NCBI GenBank assembly: GCA_035762665.1
Contig: DASTNZ010000034.1
Coordinates: 1 to 64,000 of the forward strand
From: JASLBX01 sp035762665
Lineage (GTDB): Bacteria > Actinomycetota > Actinomycetes > Jiangellales > Jiangellaceae
Reading direction: 5' to 3'
Length of the DNA stretch: 64,000 bases
The notes beneath the pieces were generated by a model. The model saw only the letters and a program-made list of their open reading frames with translations, searched no databases and was not told the DNA's origin. The translations under genes and the position numbers were made by a program. The first letter of the stretch is position 1. The number at the start of each line of letters is the position of its first letter. Of this stretch, positions 50,697 to 59,424 are shown piece after piece.

Positions 50697-51389
50697 GTGA
50701 GCACCGACATGACTGACGACGCGCTCGTCACCGACGCCGAACCTGAGTCCAAGCCGCTCGAGGACAGTGGCGAGATCGATCTCGACGCACCGACCGAGCA
50801 CCAGCGTGCCGGTGGCGCGAGCAGGGGTCTGGCGCTGCTGCTCACCATTGGCGGAGTCATTGGGTTCGCGGCAGCGCTGGACTTGCTCATAGAACGCATC
50901 GCCCTGCTCAAGGACCCCAGCTACGTCCCGAGCTGCAGTTTTAACCCGGTGCTGAGCTGCGGCTCGGTAATGGAGACCTGGCAGGCGCAGGCCTTCGGGT
51001 TCCCCAACCCGATTATCGGCGTGGCGTCGTTCGCCGCCGTGACCACCATCGGCATGGTGCTGCTCACCGGTGCAGCCCTTCCTCGTTGGTTCTGGCTCGG
51101 GCTGCAGGCCGGCACTGTCTTCGGGGTCGGGTTCATCACCTGGCTGGCGTACCAGAGCCTGTACAACATCGAGGCGCTGTGCCCCTACTGCATGGTGGTC
51201 TGGGCGGTAATGATCCCGATCTTCGTCTACGTCACCGCTCACAATGTGCAGGCGGGCCATATCCCGGCGCCGGTGGGAGTCCGGAACGTCCTGGTCCGCA
51301 ACAAGGCCGTCATCGTGCTGGCCTGGTATCTGGTGATCGTGACCGCCATCCTGATCCAGTTCTGGGACTACTGGTCGACGCTGATCTGA
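50697..51389 (+). CDS. Vitamin K epoxide reductase (VKOR) family protein
   Basis: A protein of 230 residues. An acidic N-terminal tail of about 40 residues is followed by five hydrophobic helices. The active-site motif is LCPYCMV, and the loop cysteines are in PSCSFNPVLSCGS. Actinobacterial VKOR reoxidises DsbA-like proteins with menaquinone, so it drives disulfide formation outside the membrane. No DsbA gene is near. The GTG start has GGGGG upstream. Confidence 0.9.
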   Translation: MSTDMTDDALVTDAEPESKPLEDSGEIDLDAPTEHQRAGGASRGLALLLTIGGVIGFAAALDLLIERIALLKDPSYVPSCSFNPVLSCGSVMETWQAQAFGFPNPIIGVASFAAVTTIGMVLLTGAALPRWFWLGLQAGTVFGVGFITWLAYQSLYNIEALCPYCMVVWAVMIPIFVYVTAHNVQAGHIPAPVGVRNVLVRNKAVIVLAWYLVIVTAILIQFWDYWSTLI

Positions 51390-51503
51390 GCAGCGGTCAG
51401 AGGTTCCGGAACGGTTCGGCGTAGCGGAACTCGCCGGTCATCGTGTGTTCGTGGGCTGTGAGTGTGCGCCCCATGAACGCATCGCCCATTCCGGCACATG
51501 CTG

Positions 51504-51509
51504 TATCCT
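51504..51509 (+). promoter_or_regulatory. leuS: -10 box of the leuS leader transcript
   Basis: TATCCT 6 nt before the GTG of the leader peptide, so the leader is probably translated without an untranslated region. Confidence 0.5.
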
Positions 51510-51515
51510 GGCCGC

Positions 51516-51551
51516 GTGCAAGGCCTGCTGCTCCTTACGCAGCCGCGCTGA
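51516..51551 (+). CDS. Leu-rich leader peptide of the leuS attenuator
   Basis: GTG to TGA, 11 residues: MQGLLLLTQPR, with four consecutive leucine codons (CTG CTG CTC CTT). It follows a -10 box by 6 nt and precedes two hairpins and then leuS. This is the layout of a ribosome-mediated attenuator that senses charged tRNA-Leu. Too short to judge by protein similarity; the placement is the evidence. Confidence 0.7.
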   Translation: MQGLLLLTQPR

Positions 51552-51590
51552 CCTGCAGCGGACGCCATTATTGCGTCGCGTCAGCGCGGC
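51542..51590 (+). promoter_or_regulatory. Leader hairpin of the leuS attenuator
   Basis: Perfect 11-bp arms GCCGCGCTGAC (51542-51552) and GTCAGCGCGGC (51580-51590), with an inner GACGC/GCGTC pair. The 5' arm overlaps the end of the leader peptide, so a ribosome stalled at the Leu codons would keep this hairpin from forming. Confidence 0.65.
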
Positions 51591-51591
51591 C

Positions 51592-51622
51592 GACCCCTCC
51601 TGGGCGAGGGGTCTTTGTTTGT
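51592..51622 (+). terminator. Attenuator terminator before leuS
   Basis: GACCCCTC (51592-51599), a 6-nt loop, GAGGGGTC (51606-51613), then TTTGTTTGT. A typical Rho-independent terminator lying 33 bases before the leuS start and downstream of the leader peptide. Confidence 0.8.
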
Positions 51623-51654
51623 CCCGACAGGCCTGACAACGGACAAGGAATCCG

Positions 51655-54522
51655 ATGAGCGAGACGCAGACCAGTCCTGCCGCACCGGCGGCTGAGGGGA
51701 CGCCGCCACACCGCTATACGGCAGCCCTGGCCGGCGAGATCGAGGCCCGCTGGCAGGAGCGCTGGGAGTCCGAGGGCACCTTCCGTGCGCCAAACCCCAC
51801 CGGTCCGCTGGCCGAGCCCGATCATCCGGCGGCGGGGCGCTCCAAGTTCTTCATCATGGACATGTTCCCGTACCCGTCGGGTGCGGGCCTGCACGTGGGT
51901 CACCCGCTGGGCTACATCGCCACCGACACCATCGGGCGGTTCCAGCGGATGTGCGGACGCAATGTCTTGCACGCCCTGGGCTTCGACGCGTTCGGGTTGC
52001 CGGCCGAACAGTACGCCGTGCAGACCGGCCAGAACCCTCGCAAGACCACCGAAGAGAACATCGGCATCATGCGGCGCCAGCTGCGCCGGCTGGGCCTGGC
52101 TCACGACTCGCGGCGCAGCTTCGCCACGATCGACCCGGAGTACGTCCGCTGGACGCAGTGGATCTTCCTGCAGATCTTCAACTCCTGGTACGACAAGAAG
52201 GCCGGCAAGGCCCGGCCGATTGCCGAGTTGGAGGCCGAGTTCGCCTCGGGCGCGCGTCGGACTCCGGACGGCCGGCCGTGGAACCAGTTGGCCGAGATCG
52301 AGCGGCGACAGATCATCAACGACCACCGGCTGGCCTACGTTTCTGAAGCTCCAGTCAACTGGTGTCCCGGTCTGGGCACGGTGCTGGCCAACGAGGAGGT
52401 CACCGCCGACGGCCGCAGTGAACGCGGCAACTTCCCGGTGTTCAAGCGCAAGCTGCGTCAGTGGATGATGCGCATCACCGCGTACGCCGACCGGCTGGTC
52501 GACGACCTGGACCGGATCGACTGGCCGGACAAGGTCAAGATCATGCAGCGCAACTGGATCGGCCGGTCGACCGGCGCCAACGTCCGGTTCGCGACCGATG
52601 CGGGCGATCTGGAAGTGTTCACCACCCGGCCGGACACGCTGTTCGGCGCCACGTTCATGGTGGTCGCACCGGAGCACCCGATGGTCGACCAGCTGACCGC
52701 GGACGCCTGGCCGGACGGCACCAAGGACGCCTGGACCGGTGGCGTTGCCACGCCCACCGAGGCCATCGAGGCGTACCGACGCCAGGTCGCCAACCGGACC
52801 GAGGTCGAGCGGCAGACCGAAGGCCGAGAGAAGACCGGAGTGTTCACCGGCTCGTACGCCGTCAATCCCGCGACAGGCGAGCACATCCCGGTATTCGTCG
52901 CGGACTACGTCCTGATGGGATACGGCACCGGCGCCATCATGGCTGTTCCCGGGCAGGACGAACGTGACTGGGAGTACGCCGAGAAGTTCGACCTGCCGAT
53001 TGTGCGTACCGTCCAGCCGCCGGCGGATTTCCACGGTGAGGCGTACCTCGGCGAAGGTCCGGCGATCAACTCGGCGAATGACGAGATCTCGCTGAACGGC
53101 CTGGGTGTCGCCGAGGCCAAGGCCACGATCATCGAGTGGCTGGAATCAAAGGGCCTGGGTGAGGGCACCATCACCTACCGCCTGCGGGACTGGCTGTTCA
53201 GCCGCCAGCGGTACTGGGGAGAGCCGTTCCCCATCGTGTACGACGAGCACAACATGCCGATCGCCATCCCGGACGAGCTGCTGCCGGTCGACCTGCCCGA
53301 CGTCCCGGACTACTCGCCGAAGACGTTCGAGGCGGGCGACGTGACGTCCGATCCCGAGCCCCCACTGGCCCGCGTCCCCGAGTGGGTCGAGGTAGAGCTG
53401 GATCTGGGAGACGGGCCCAAGCGCTACCGCCGCGACACCAACACCATGCCGAACTGGGCCGGCTCGTGCTGGTACTACCTGCGGTATGTCGATCCGACGA
53501 ACGACGAACGAGTGGTCGACCCGAAGAACGACCGTTACTGGATGGGCCCTCGTGCCGAGGGTGATGTGGGCGGCGTCGATTTGTACATCGGGGGGGTCGA
53601 GCACGCCGTCCTGCACTTGCTGTACGCCCGGTTCTGGCACAAGGTGCTGTACGACCTGGGGTACGTCAGCAGTGAGGAGCCGTTCTACAAGCTGTTCAAC
53701 CAGGGGTACATCCAGGCGTACGCGTATACGGATGCTCGCGGGCAGTACGTCCCGGCCGCCGAGGTGGATGAGGACCCAAACCAGCCCGGCGTCTTCGCCT
53801 GGAACGGCCAACCGGTCAATCGCGAGTACGGCAAGATCGGCAAGAGTCTGAAGAACGTCGTCAGCCCGGACGAGATGTACGAGGCGTTTGGCGCCGACAC
53901 GTTCCGGGTGTACGAGATGTCGATGGGTCCACTGGACGTGTCCCGGCCGTGGGAGACGCGCGCTGTCGTCGGCTCGCAGCGATTCCTGCAGCGGATGTGG
54001 CGCAATGTGGTCGGCGAGGACACGGGGCGTACCGTCGTGTCTGACGAGCCGGCGGACGAGGAGACGCGACGGATCCTGCACCGGACGATCGATGACGTCC
54101 GCACCGAGATGAGTGCGATGCGGTTCAACACCGCCATCGCTCGGCTGATTGAGCTGAACAACCACGTGACAAAGCTGGACGTCGCGCCGCGGGAGGTAGT
54201 CGAGCCTCTGGTGCTGATGGTGGCGCCGGTCGCGCCGCACGTCGCCGAAGAACTGTGGCACCGGCTGGGCCACGGCGAGTCGCTGGCGTTCGCGCCGTTC
54301 CCGCAAGCCGACCCGGCGCTGCTGGTCGAGGAGACGGTGACGTGCGTCGTCCAGGTGGCCGGCAAGGTGCGCGACCGGCTGGAAGTGCCGCCGTCCGCCG
54401 ACGAGGAGACGTTGCGCGCGCTGGCGCTGGAGTCAGAGGCGGTGCAGCGCGCGCTGGACGGACGGCCGGTGCGCAAGGTCATCGTCCGCCCACCAAAGCT
54501 GGTCAACGTCGTGCCGGGCTGA
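51655..54522 (+). CDS. leuS: Leucyl-tRNA synthetase
   Basis: Charges tRNA-Leu. A class I synthetase of 955 residues. HVGHPLGY (about 80) is the HIGH motif; KIGKSLKN (about 726) is the KMSKS motif. An editing domain (about 250-470: TTRPDTLFGATFMVVAPEHP) removes wrongly charged amino acids. ATG at 51655 follows AAGGAA. Expression is probably controlled by the leader described above. Confidence 0.97.
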   Translation: MSETQTSPAAPAAEGTPPHRYTAALAGEIEARWQERWESEGTFRAPNPTGPLAEPDHPAAGRSKFFIMDMFPYPSGAGLHVGHPLGYIATDTIGRFQRMCGRNVLHALGFDAFGLPAEQYAVQTGQNPRKTTEENIGIMRRQLRRLGLAHDSRRSFATIDPEYVRWTQWIFLQIFNSWYDKKAGKARPIAELEAEFASGARRTPDGRPWNQLAEIERRQIINDHRLAYVSEAPVNWCPGLGTVLANEEVTADGRSERGNFPVFKRKLRQWMMRITAYADRLVDDLDRIDWPDKVKIMQRNWIGRSTGANVRFATDAGDLEVFTTRPDTLFGATFMVVAPEHPMVDQLTADAWPDGTKDAWTGGVATPTEAIEAYRRQVANRTEVERQTEGREKTGVFTGSYAVNPATGEHIPVFVADYVLMGYGTGAIMAVPGQDERDWEYAEKFDLPIVRTVQPPADFHGEAYLGEGPAINSANDEISLNGLGVAEAKATIIEWLESKGLGEGTITYRLRDWLFSRQRYWGEPFPIVYDEHNMPIAIPDELLPVDLPDVPDYSPKTFEAGDVTSDPEPPLARVPEWVEVELDLGDGPKRYRRDTNTMPNWAGSCWYYLRYVDPTNDERVVDPKNDRYWMGPRAEGDVGGVDLYIGGVEHAVLHLLYARFWHKVLYDLGYVSSEEPFYKLFNQGYIQAYAYTDARGQYVPAAEVDEDPNQPGVFAWNGQPVNREYGKIGKSLKNVVSPDEMYEAFGADTFRVYEMSMGPLDVSRPWETRAVVGSQRFLQRMWRNVVGEDTGRTVVSDEPADEETRRILHRTIDDVRTEMSAMRFNTAIARLIELNNHVTKLDVAPREVVEPLVLMVAPVAPHVAEELWHRLGHGESLAFAPFPQADPALLVEETVTCVVQVAGKVRDRLEVPPSADEETLRALALESEAVQRALDGRPVRKVIVRPPKLVNVVPG

Positions 54523-54536
54523 TCCGGCGCACCCGG

Positions 54537-54542
54537 TAGCCT
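54537..54542 (+). promoter_or_regulatory. -10 box of leaderless degV-type gene
   Basis: TAGCCT 7 nt before the ATG at 54550, right after the leuS stop. Confidence 0.4.
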
Positions 54543-54549
54543 GCCCGAT

Positions 54550-55395
54550 ATGGCCCGCGCCGTCGCTGTCGTCACCGACTCGACCGCGTATCTGGATCCT
54601 CATGTCGCGGCCGAGCGCGACATCGCCGTAGTCCCGCTCCAGGTCGTCGTCGACGGCCGGTCGATGGCCGAGGGACGCGAGATCGGTCCGGCCACGGTCG
54701 CCGAGGCCTTGCAGCGGCACGAGCGGGTCAGCACGTCGCAGCCGGGACCGCGGGCGTTCCTGGACGCGTACGAATCGGCGTCGGCGTCCGGCGCTTCGGC
54801 GATCGTGTCGATCCACCTGTCCGGCCAGCTGTCCGGGACTGTGGACGTCGCCAGGCTGGCCGCCCGAGACGCGCCGGTGCCGGTCGAAGTGATCGATTCG
54901 GGCTCGCTCGGCATGGGGCTCGGTTTCGCTGCGCTGGCCGCGGCCGATTCGGCTGACCGCGGACTCGCGGTGGACGAGGTGGCGGCGGAGGCCCGCCGCC
55001 GGGCGGCGAACTCGTCGGCCTACTTCTACGTGGATACGCTCGACTACCTGCGCCGTGGTGGGCGGATCGGTGCGGGCCAGGCGTTGCTGGGTGCGGCGCT
55101 TGCGGTCAAGCCGCTGCTGTACCTGCAGAACGGCGGAATCCAGCTGCTGGAGAAGGTCAGGACGTCGTCCCGCGCGGTGGCCCGGCTCGAGGATCTGGCT
55201 GTCGCGCGGGCGGGGGAGGACCCGGTTGACGTCGCGGTCCATCACCTGGCCAACGCGGTGCGCGCCGACGAGCTCGCCGCCAGGTTGACGGCGCGGATAC
55301 CTGCTCTGGGTGAGTTAGTCGTGACCGAGGTCGGAGCGGTGATCGGCGCACATGTCGGACCCGGCCTGCTCGCCGTCATCGTCAGCCCGCGCTGA
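54550..55395 (+). CDS. DegV family fatty-acid-binding protein
   Basis: A protein of 281 residues. N-terminal VAVVTDSTAYL, lipid-contacting VSTSQPGPRAFLDAY, SIHLSGQLSGTVDVARLA, and DTLDYLRRGGRIGAGQALLGAALAVKPLL. DegV (FakB-like) proteins bind a fatty acid; in Firmicutes they present it to the kinase FakA. No fakA is near. The place beside comEA matches Rv2417c in M. tuberculosis. Confidence 0.9.
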   Translation: MARAVAVVTDSTAYLDPHVAAERDIAVVPLQVVVDGRSMAEGREIGPATVAEALQRHERVSTSQPGPRAFLDAYESASASGASAIVSIHLSGQLSGTVDVARLAARDAPVPVEVIDSGSLGMGLGFAALAAADSADRGLAVDEVAAEARRRAANSSAYFYVDTLDYLRRGGRIGAGQALLGAALAVKPLLYLQNGGIQLLEKVRTSSRAVARLEDLAVARAGEDPVDVAVHHLANAVRADELAARLTARIPALGELVVTEVGAVIGAHVGPGLLAVIVSPR

Positions 55396-55442
55396 ACTCA
55401 ACGGTTGAAGCGAAGCGGCCGCCGACGAGTGAATGCACGACA

Positions 55443-56183
55443 TCAGAGGATCTTGGATAAGAAGGACTGCGTCCTCGGATGGCGAGGAGCGGCGAACACC
55501 TCACGGGGGTCGCCCTCCTCTAGGATCGCACCCTCATCCATGAAGATCATCCGAGTTCCCACTTCACGTGCGAACCCCATCTCGTGCGTCACCACGACCA
55601 TCGTCATTCCCTCCGACGCCAGGTGTTGCATGACGTCGAGGACTTCCTTGACGAGCTCCGGGTCGAGTGCGGAGGTGACCTCGTCGAATAGCATGAGCTT
55701 GGGACGCATCGCGAGTGCCCGAGCGATCGCCACCCGCTGCTGCTGGCCTCCAGAGAGCTGCGAGGGATAGGCGGTGGCTTTCTCGCCCAGGCCCACGTGC
55801 TGTAGCTCTTGCAGTCCTCGCTCGCGGGCCTCGCTCTGGGAGAGTCCGAGGACCTTTCGCAGTGCGATCGTCACGTTCCTCAGCACGTTCATGTGCGGGA
55901 AGAGGTTGAACTGTTGGAAAACGATCCCTATCTCGACGCGAACCTTGTCGAGGTTCACCCGGATATCCGTGATTTCTCTGCCATCGAACAGGACTCGACC
56001 TTCGGTCGGCTCCTCGAGCAGATTGATCGTTCGCAGCAGCGTGGATTTCCCGGAGCCCGAAGGTCCGATGGCGACAAGAACCTCCTTGGGTTGAATCGTG
56101 AGGTCCACGCCTTTAAGAACATGCAGGCGCCCGAACCACTTGTGGATGCCCTCGAGTCGGATCAGCGATCCATCCTGATTCAT
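55443..56183 (-). CDS. Polar amino acid ABC transporter, ATP-binding protein
   Basis: A protein of 246 residues: Walker A GPSGSGKST (about 40-48), signature LSGGQQQRVAIARALA, Walker B LMLFDEVTSALDP, switch His in VVVTHEM. The sequence is of the GlnQ/HisP type. Third gene of the SBP-permease-ATPase operon, 13 bases after the permease. Confidence 0.93.
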   Translation of the reverse strand: MNQDGSLIRLEGIHKWFGRLHVLKGVDLTIQPKEVLVAIGPSGSGKSTLLRTINLLEEPTEGRVLFDGREITDIRVNLDKVRVEIGIVFQQFNLFPHMNVLRNVTIALRKVLGLSQSEARERGLQELQHVGLGEKATAYPSQLSGGQQQRVAIARALAMRPKLMLFDEVTSALDPELVKEVLDVMQHLASEGMTMVVVTHEMGFAREVGTRMIFMDEGAILEEGDPREVFAAPRHPRTQSFLSKIL

Positions 56184-56196
56184 CTCCGCCGCTCCC

Positions 56197-57282
56197 TTAT
56201 CCGGGGATCCCGGTGAGGCCGCTTCGCAGCCGACGCTCGAGCCAGGAGACGGCCCCGATCATCGGCAAACAGATCGCCAGGTAGCCCGCGGCCGAGCCGA
56301 GGAATGCCGTCGCGTTGAAGTATGTCCGAGCGATCTCTCCGCCGACCGCCAACAACTCCTGCTGGCTGAGGGTCAGTCCCAGAATCGACACAAGGGAGGT
56401 GTCCTTGATGAGGATGACGAACTCGTTCGTGAGCGGGGGGATCACCCGCCGGAATGCCTGAGGCAAGATGATGTGGCGCAGCGCTCTGGGATAGGACATC
56501 CCCACCGACCTAGCCGCCTCGAATTGCCCCCGGTCGATCGACTGAACCCCGGCCCGGAAGATCTCTGCGCTATAGGCACCGGCGTTCAGTCCGAGTACCA
56601 AGATAGCCACCATGTAGGTGCTGATGTTGAGCTGCAGCCCGAGGATGATGGCAAAAAAGCCGAACTGGATCTGCCACAGCAGCGGCGTCCCCCGGAAGAA
56701 GTTGATGTAGATGCGGGCAGGGGCCCGGACGACCGCCCTGCTCGAAAGCACAAAAATGGCCAGAATAAGCCCCAAAAGGATGCCGATAGCCTCACCCGAC
56801 AACGCGAGGATGAGCGTGTTCAACGCACCTCGAACGAAGCGCTCCCAAAAGTCCGTGATGTACTGGAACTGAAAGAAGTTCCGCGCGAACACGTCGACGG
56901 CGCCGGCTCGGAACCACAGGAACAGTCCACCGAGGACCACAGACTGCATTCCGAGGACGGCGCCGGCCACCGCCGCCTCACGGCTGGGTTTGGTCGCCAT
57001 ACGACGAAAGGTGGCCCAACCCAGAATCGTCGCCACAGCGCCGAGTGCGATAGAAGCCACCAGCAACACGAGAACCTCGGTGCTCTCAATCGTGGCCGTG
57101 ATGTTCTGGTACGGAATCCAGCCGTTCGCGGTGATCGCGAGCGGTATTCCGATGACGAGAATGCTCAGCGATAGAGCTCCGAGCAAGCCGGTGATGGCTG
57201 AAAGAGTTGTCTGTTCAGTGACAAAGTAGCGAATCCCCCGTTCCGGCATCTCTCGTTCGACGACAACTTCTCTCACAGCCAT
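56197..57282 (-). CDS. Polar amino acid ABC transporter, permease with extended N terminus
   Basis: A protein of 361 residues. The C-terminal 220 residues are a His/Glu/Gln-type permease (NTLILALSGEAIGILLGLILAIFVL, YINFFRGTPLLWQIQF, EAARSVGMSYPRALRHIILPQAFRRVIPPLTNEF with the EAA loop). The first 140 residues add about three membrane helices not found in short members. GGAGG precedes the start; ATG at 57282 is preferred over GTG at 57285. Confidence 0.9.
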   Translation of the reverse strand: MAVREVVVEREMPERGIRYFVTEQTTLSAITGLLGALSLSILVIGIPLAITANGWIPYQNITATIESTEVLVLLVASIALGAVATILGWATFRRMATKPSREAAVAGAVLGMQSVVLGGLFLWFRAGAVDVFARNFFQFQYITDFWERFVRGALNTLILALSGEAIGILLGLILAIFVLSSRAVVRAPARIYINFFRGTPLLWQIQFGFFAIILGLQLNISTYMVAILVLGLNAGAYSAEIFRAGVQSIDRGQFEAARSVGMSYPRALRHIILPQAFRRVIPPLTNEFVILIKDTSLVSILGLTLSQQELLAVGGEIARTYFNATAFLGSAAGYLAICLPMIGAVSWLERRLRSGLTGIPG

Positions 57283-57301
57283 CACGGCCTCCTCGGGTCA
57301 A

Positions 57302-57324
57302 GGGCCCACGCGGCGCACGGGCCC
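57302..57324 (-). terminator. Intercistronic hairpin between binding protein and permease genes
   Basis: A 10-pair, very GC-rich stem (GGGCCCGTGC with its partner, two G-U pairs) and a 3-nt loop. It has no T run. Such hairpins after binding-protein genes often protect or partly end the mRNA so that more binding protein than permease is made. Confidence 0.55.
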
Positions 57325-57355
57325 CTCGAAAGACAATCTGCCGCTTCCTGGCCGA

Positions 57356-58198
57356 CTACTCGGTGGCGACACTTCCTGCCGGTGCTTCGGGGAACCACTC
57401 GTCGTAGATCTGTTGGTAAGTCCCGTCGTCGATCATGGCCTGGAGTTCAGTGTTCATCGCCTCCAGCAGCGCTTCGTTGTCCGGATTCACCGCAAACCCG
57501 TACTCCTCGCCGGTGTCGATGGGCTCCACCAGCTCGAGACCGGGTCTCCTGCCGACCTCCTCCGCCACGGAGGGTTCGTCGAAGATCACGCCCGTGACGT
57601 TGGCCGCTTCAAGCGCGGTATAGGTGTCGAGCGCCTCGGGGAATGACCGAACCTCGACCCCTTGACCCTCCAGGTTCTCCCGAGCCCACAACTCGCCCGT
57701 CGTACCACGCTGGACGGCCACCGTGTCGCCCTCACTCAGGTCGTCAGTGGACTGGATCTCCGGGGTTGCGTCGGTGTTGATAGCGAGTGCCTGTTGAGCT
57801 CGGTAGTAGGGGATGGTGAAGTTCACCATCTCCTCACGCTCGGGGGTGATGGTCGTGGCGGAAGCGGCTGCGTCGAACTGTGCTCCGGCGAGATTCACGA
57901 AGATGGTGTCAAAGGCCGTATCGACCCATGTAACCTCCGCCAGGCCCAGCCGGCTGGCGATTTCCTCGACGACCTCTACGTCGAATCCGGTCTCCTCGCC
58001 TCCTTCTCGGAACTCGAAGGGTGGAAACGGGATGTCCGAACCAACCGTCAGAGTGCCTTGCTCCAGCGTCGTAATCTCGGCGGTTGTCCCGGTTGGGCTC
58101 TCTGGGGCGGTTTCGGCGTCGTCATCCCCGCATCCTGTGGACATGATCATCAGGGCGGCAAGTCCAGCGATGAGCTGGATCGTGCGTCTGTACCTCAT
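57356..58198 (-). CDS. Polar amino acid ABC transporter, lipoprotein substrate-binding protein
   Basis: A protein of 280 residues. The signal peptide MRYRRTIQLIAGLAALMIM is followed by lipobox STGC (Cys about 23), so it is anchored outside the membrane. Domain SBP_bac_3: GTLTVGSDIPFPPFEF, GFDVEVVEEIASRLGL, SATTITPEREEMVNFTIPYY, VAVQRGTTGELW. The substrate is a polar amino acid, exact one unknown. GAAGGAGG precedes the ATG. First gene of the operon. Confidence 0.93.
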   Translation of the reverse strand: MRYRRTIQLIAGLAALMIMSTGCGDDDAETAPESPTGTTAEITTLEQGTLTVGSDIPFPPFEFREGGEETGFDVEVVEEIASRLGLAEVTWVDTAFDTIFVNLAGAQFDAAASATTITPEREEMVNFTIPYYRAQQALAINTDATPEIQSTDDLSEGDTVAVQRGTTGELWARENLEGQGVEVRSFPEALDTYTALEAANVTGVIFDEPSVAEEVGRRPGLELVEPIDTGEEYGFAVNPDNEALLEAMNTELQAMIDDGTYQQIYDEWFPEAPAGSVATE

Positions 58199-58227
58199 GG
58201 CGCCTCCTTCACTGCGCCTGGGAATGT

Positions 58228-58246
58228 TGGTGACAGTTTCTCACCA
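58228..58246. promoter_or_regulatory. Possible operator of the amino acid ABC operon
   Basis: TGGTGA, 7 bases, TCACCA: a perfect inverted repeat 30 bases before the start of the binding-protein gene. Placement suits repression or activation; no regulator gene is adjacent. Confidence 0.35.
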
Positions 58247-58383
58247 CTTGTGAATCATCGAGCGTCACTTGCCACACTGAGTCGAACGCCGGACAAAGAC
58301 GGCGTTTGTCCACACCCAGGGTCGGGCTCGGCACGATATCCACAGATCGCTCCGCCGGCGCTGATGCGGTATCCGCGCCTGCC

Positions 58384-58389
58384 TAACGT
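58384..58389 (+). promoter_or_regulatory. comEA: -10 box of leaderless comEA
   Basis: TAACGT 6 nt before the ATG at 58396, without a ribosome binding site. Confidence 0.4.
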
Positions 58390-58395
58390 CGACGC

Positions 58396-59424
58396 ATGCC
58401 ACTGCTCAGGCGGCACCGGGTTCCGGCCGATCAGGTCGACCTGGCACGCTCGCGCGTAACGGCGCTGTCAAGCCGGCGCGGCTGGGTGCCCAGGGTGCCA
58501 CAAGGGACGTTGAGCGCGCTCACCGCCCCTGACCTGGCGGAGACTGGAGCCACTGCTGCCGCCGACACCATCGACGCGCCTGGTCCCGCTGACGCCACGA
58601 CGGGCGTAGAAGCGGTTACAGTGCGGCGCCTGGGGCGGCATGCCAAGCCGGTCGATCCCATTGGTGAGTTTGTGCCGGCGGGCGCTGGCGCGGGAGACAC
58701 CCAGGACGAGATCACGCGAGGCGTCGTTGGCTCGGCCATCACGAACCGGCTGCCACTCCCGGTCCGAGCCGTGATCGAGGGTTTGCCGCCCAGCGTGCGC
58801 CAGGGCCGGACGGGCCTGCAACCGGCTCACGCCGCCGTCGTAGTGCTCGTAGTGCTTCTGGGCCTCGCCGTCACCGCACTCTCCACCGGCCTCGGCCGGC
58901 CGCGAGTACAAGCCATCGAACCCGCACCGGCCAGCACGATACTGGCCACCGGTACACCGGCTCCGGCTCGAGATGGCGCCACCGGTACCAGTGCTGAGAC
59001 CACGTCCGAGAAACTGGTGATCCACGTCGCCGGCAAGGTGGCCCGGCCGGGCATCGTCCAGCTACCGGCCGGCTCCAGGGTGATCGACGCCATCGAGGCG
59101 GCCGGCGGCGCCGAAGCCGGTGTCGATCTCACGCCGCTCAACCTCGCCCGCGTCCTTACTGACGGCGAGCAGGTCGCGGTCGGCATCGATCCGCCGCCGC
59201 AGGCGGTCACAGGGGAGGGGGACGCGGGACCGGCGGCGGTGAGCCTCAATAGCGCGAGCGCTGAGCAGCTCGCCACCTTGCCCGGTATCGGCCCCGCGCT
59301 GGCCGCCCGCATCGTGCAATGGCGCGAGCAGAACGGCAGGTTCACGGCGGTCGACGAGCTGCTCGAAGTCTCCGGCATCGGCCCGGCCAGGTACGACGCG
59401 ATCGCCGGGCTGGTGACCTTGTGA
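58396..59424 (+). CDS. comEA: ComEA-type DNA-binding protein
   Basis: A protein of 342 residues. A long Ala/Pro-rich N-terminal region (1-145) precedes one membrane helix (AAVVVLVVLLGLAVTALSTGLG). Then follow a SLBB domain (LVIHVAGKVARPGIVQLPAGSRVIDAIEAAGG) and a C-terminal helix-hairpin-helix pair (VSLNSASAEQLATLPGIGPALAARIVQWREQNGRF). In competent bacteria ComEA binds double-stranded DNA outside the membrane. Its stop overlaps the comEC start. Confidence 0.92.
   Translation: MPLLRRHRVPADQVDLARSRVTALSSRRGWVPRVPQGTLSALTAPDLAETGATAAADTIDAPGPADATTGVEAVTVRRLGRHAKPVDPIGEFVPAGAGAGDTQDEITRGVVGSAITNRLPLPVRAVIEGLPPSVRQGRTGLQPAHAAVVVLVVLLGLAVTALSTGLGRPRVQAIEPAPASTILATGTPAPARDGATGTSAETTSEKLVIHVAGKVARPGIVQLPAGSRVIDAIEAAGGAEAGVDLTPLNLARVLTDGEQVAVGIDPPPQAVTGEGDAGPAAVSLNSASAEQLATLPGIGPALAARIVQWREQNGRFTAVDELLEVSGIGPARYDAIAGLVTL

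Larger units (their letters stand above)
39412..51515. other. Accessory block between tRNA-Ala and leuS
   Basis: About 12 kb of signalling, regulatory and transport genes, mostly on the minus strand, with gene remnants, lying between conserved genes (nadD-rsfS-phosphatase-tRNA on the left, leuS-degV-comEA on the right). No integrase, transposase or repeated tRNA end was found, so the means of insertion is unknown. The left part also seems to use codons less strictly GC-biased than its neighbours, by eye only. Confidence 0.5.

Noticed and set aside
51390..51654. T-box riboswitch upstream of leuS
   Set aside because: No T-box consensus (TGGNACCGCG) is present; the Leu-rich leader peptide and two hairpins fit translation-coupled attenuation instead.
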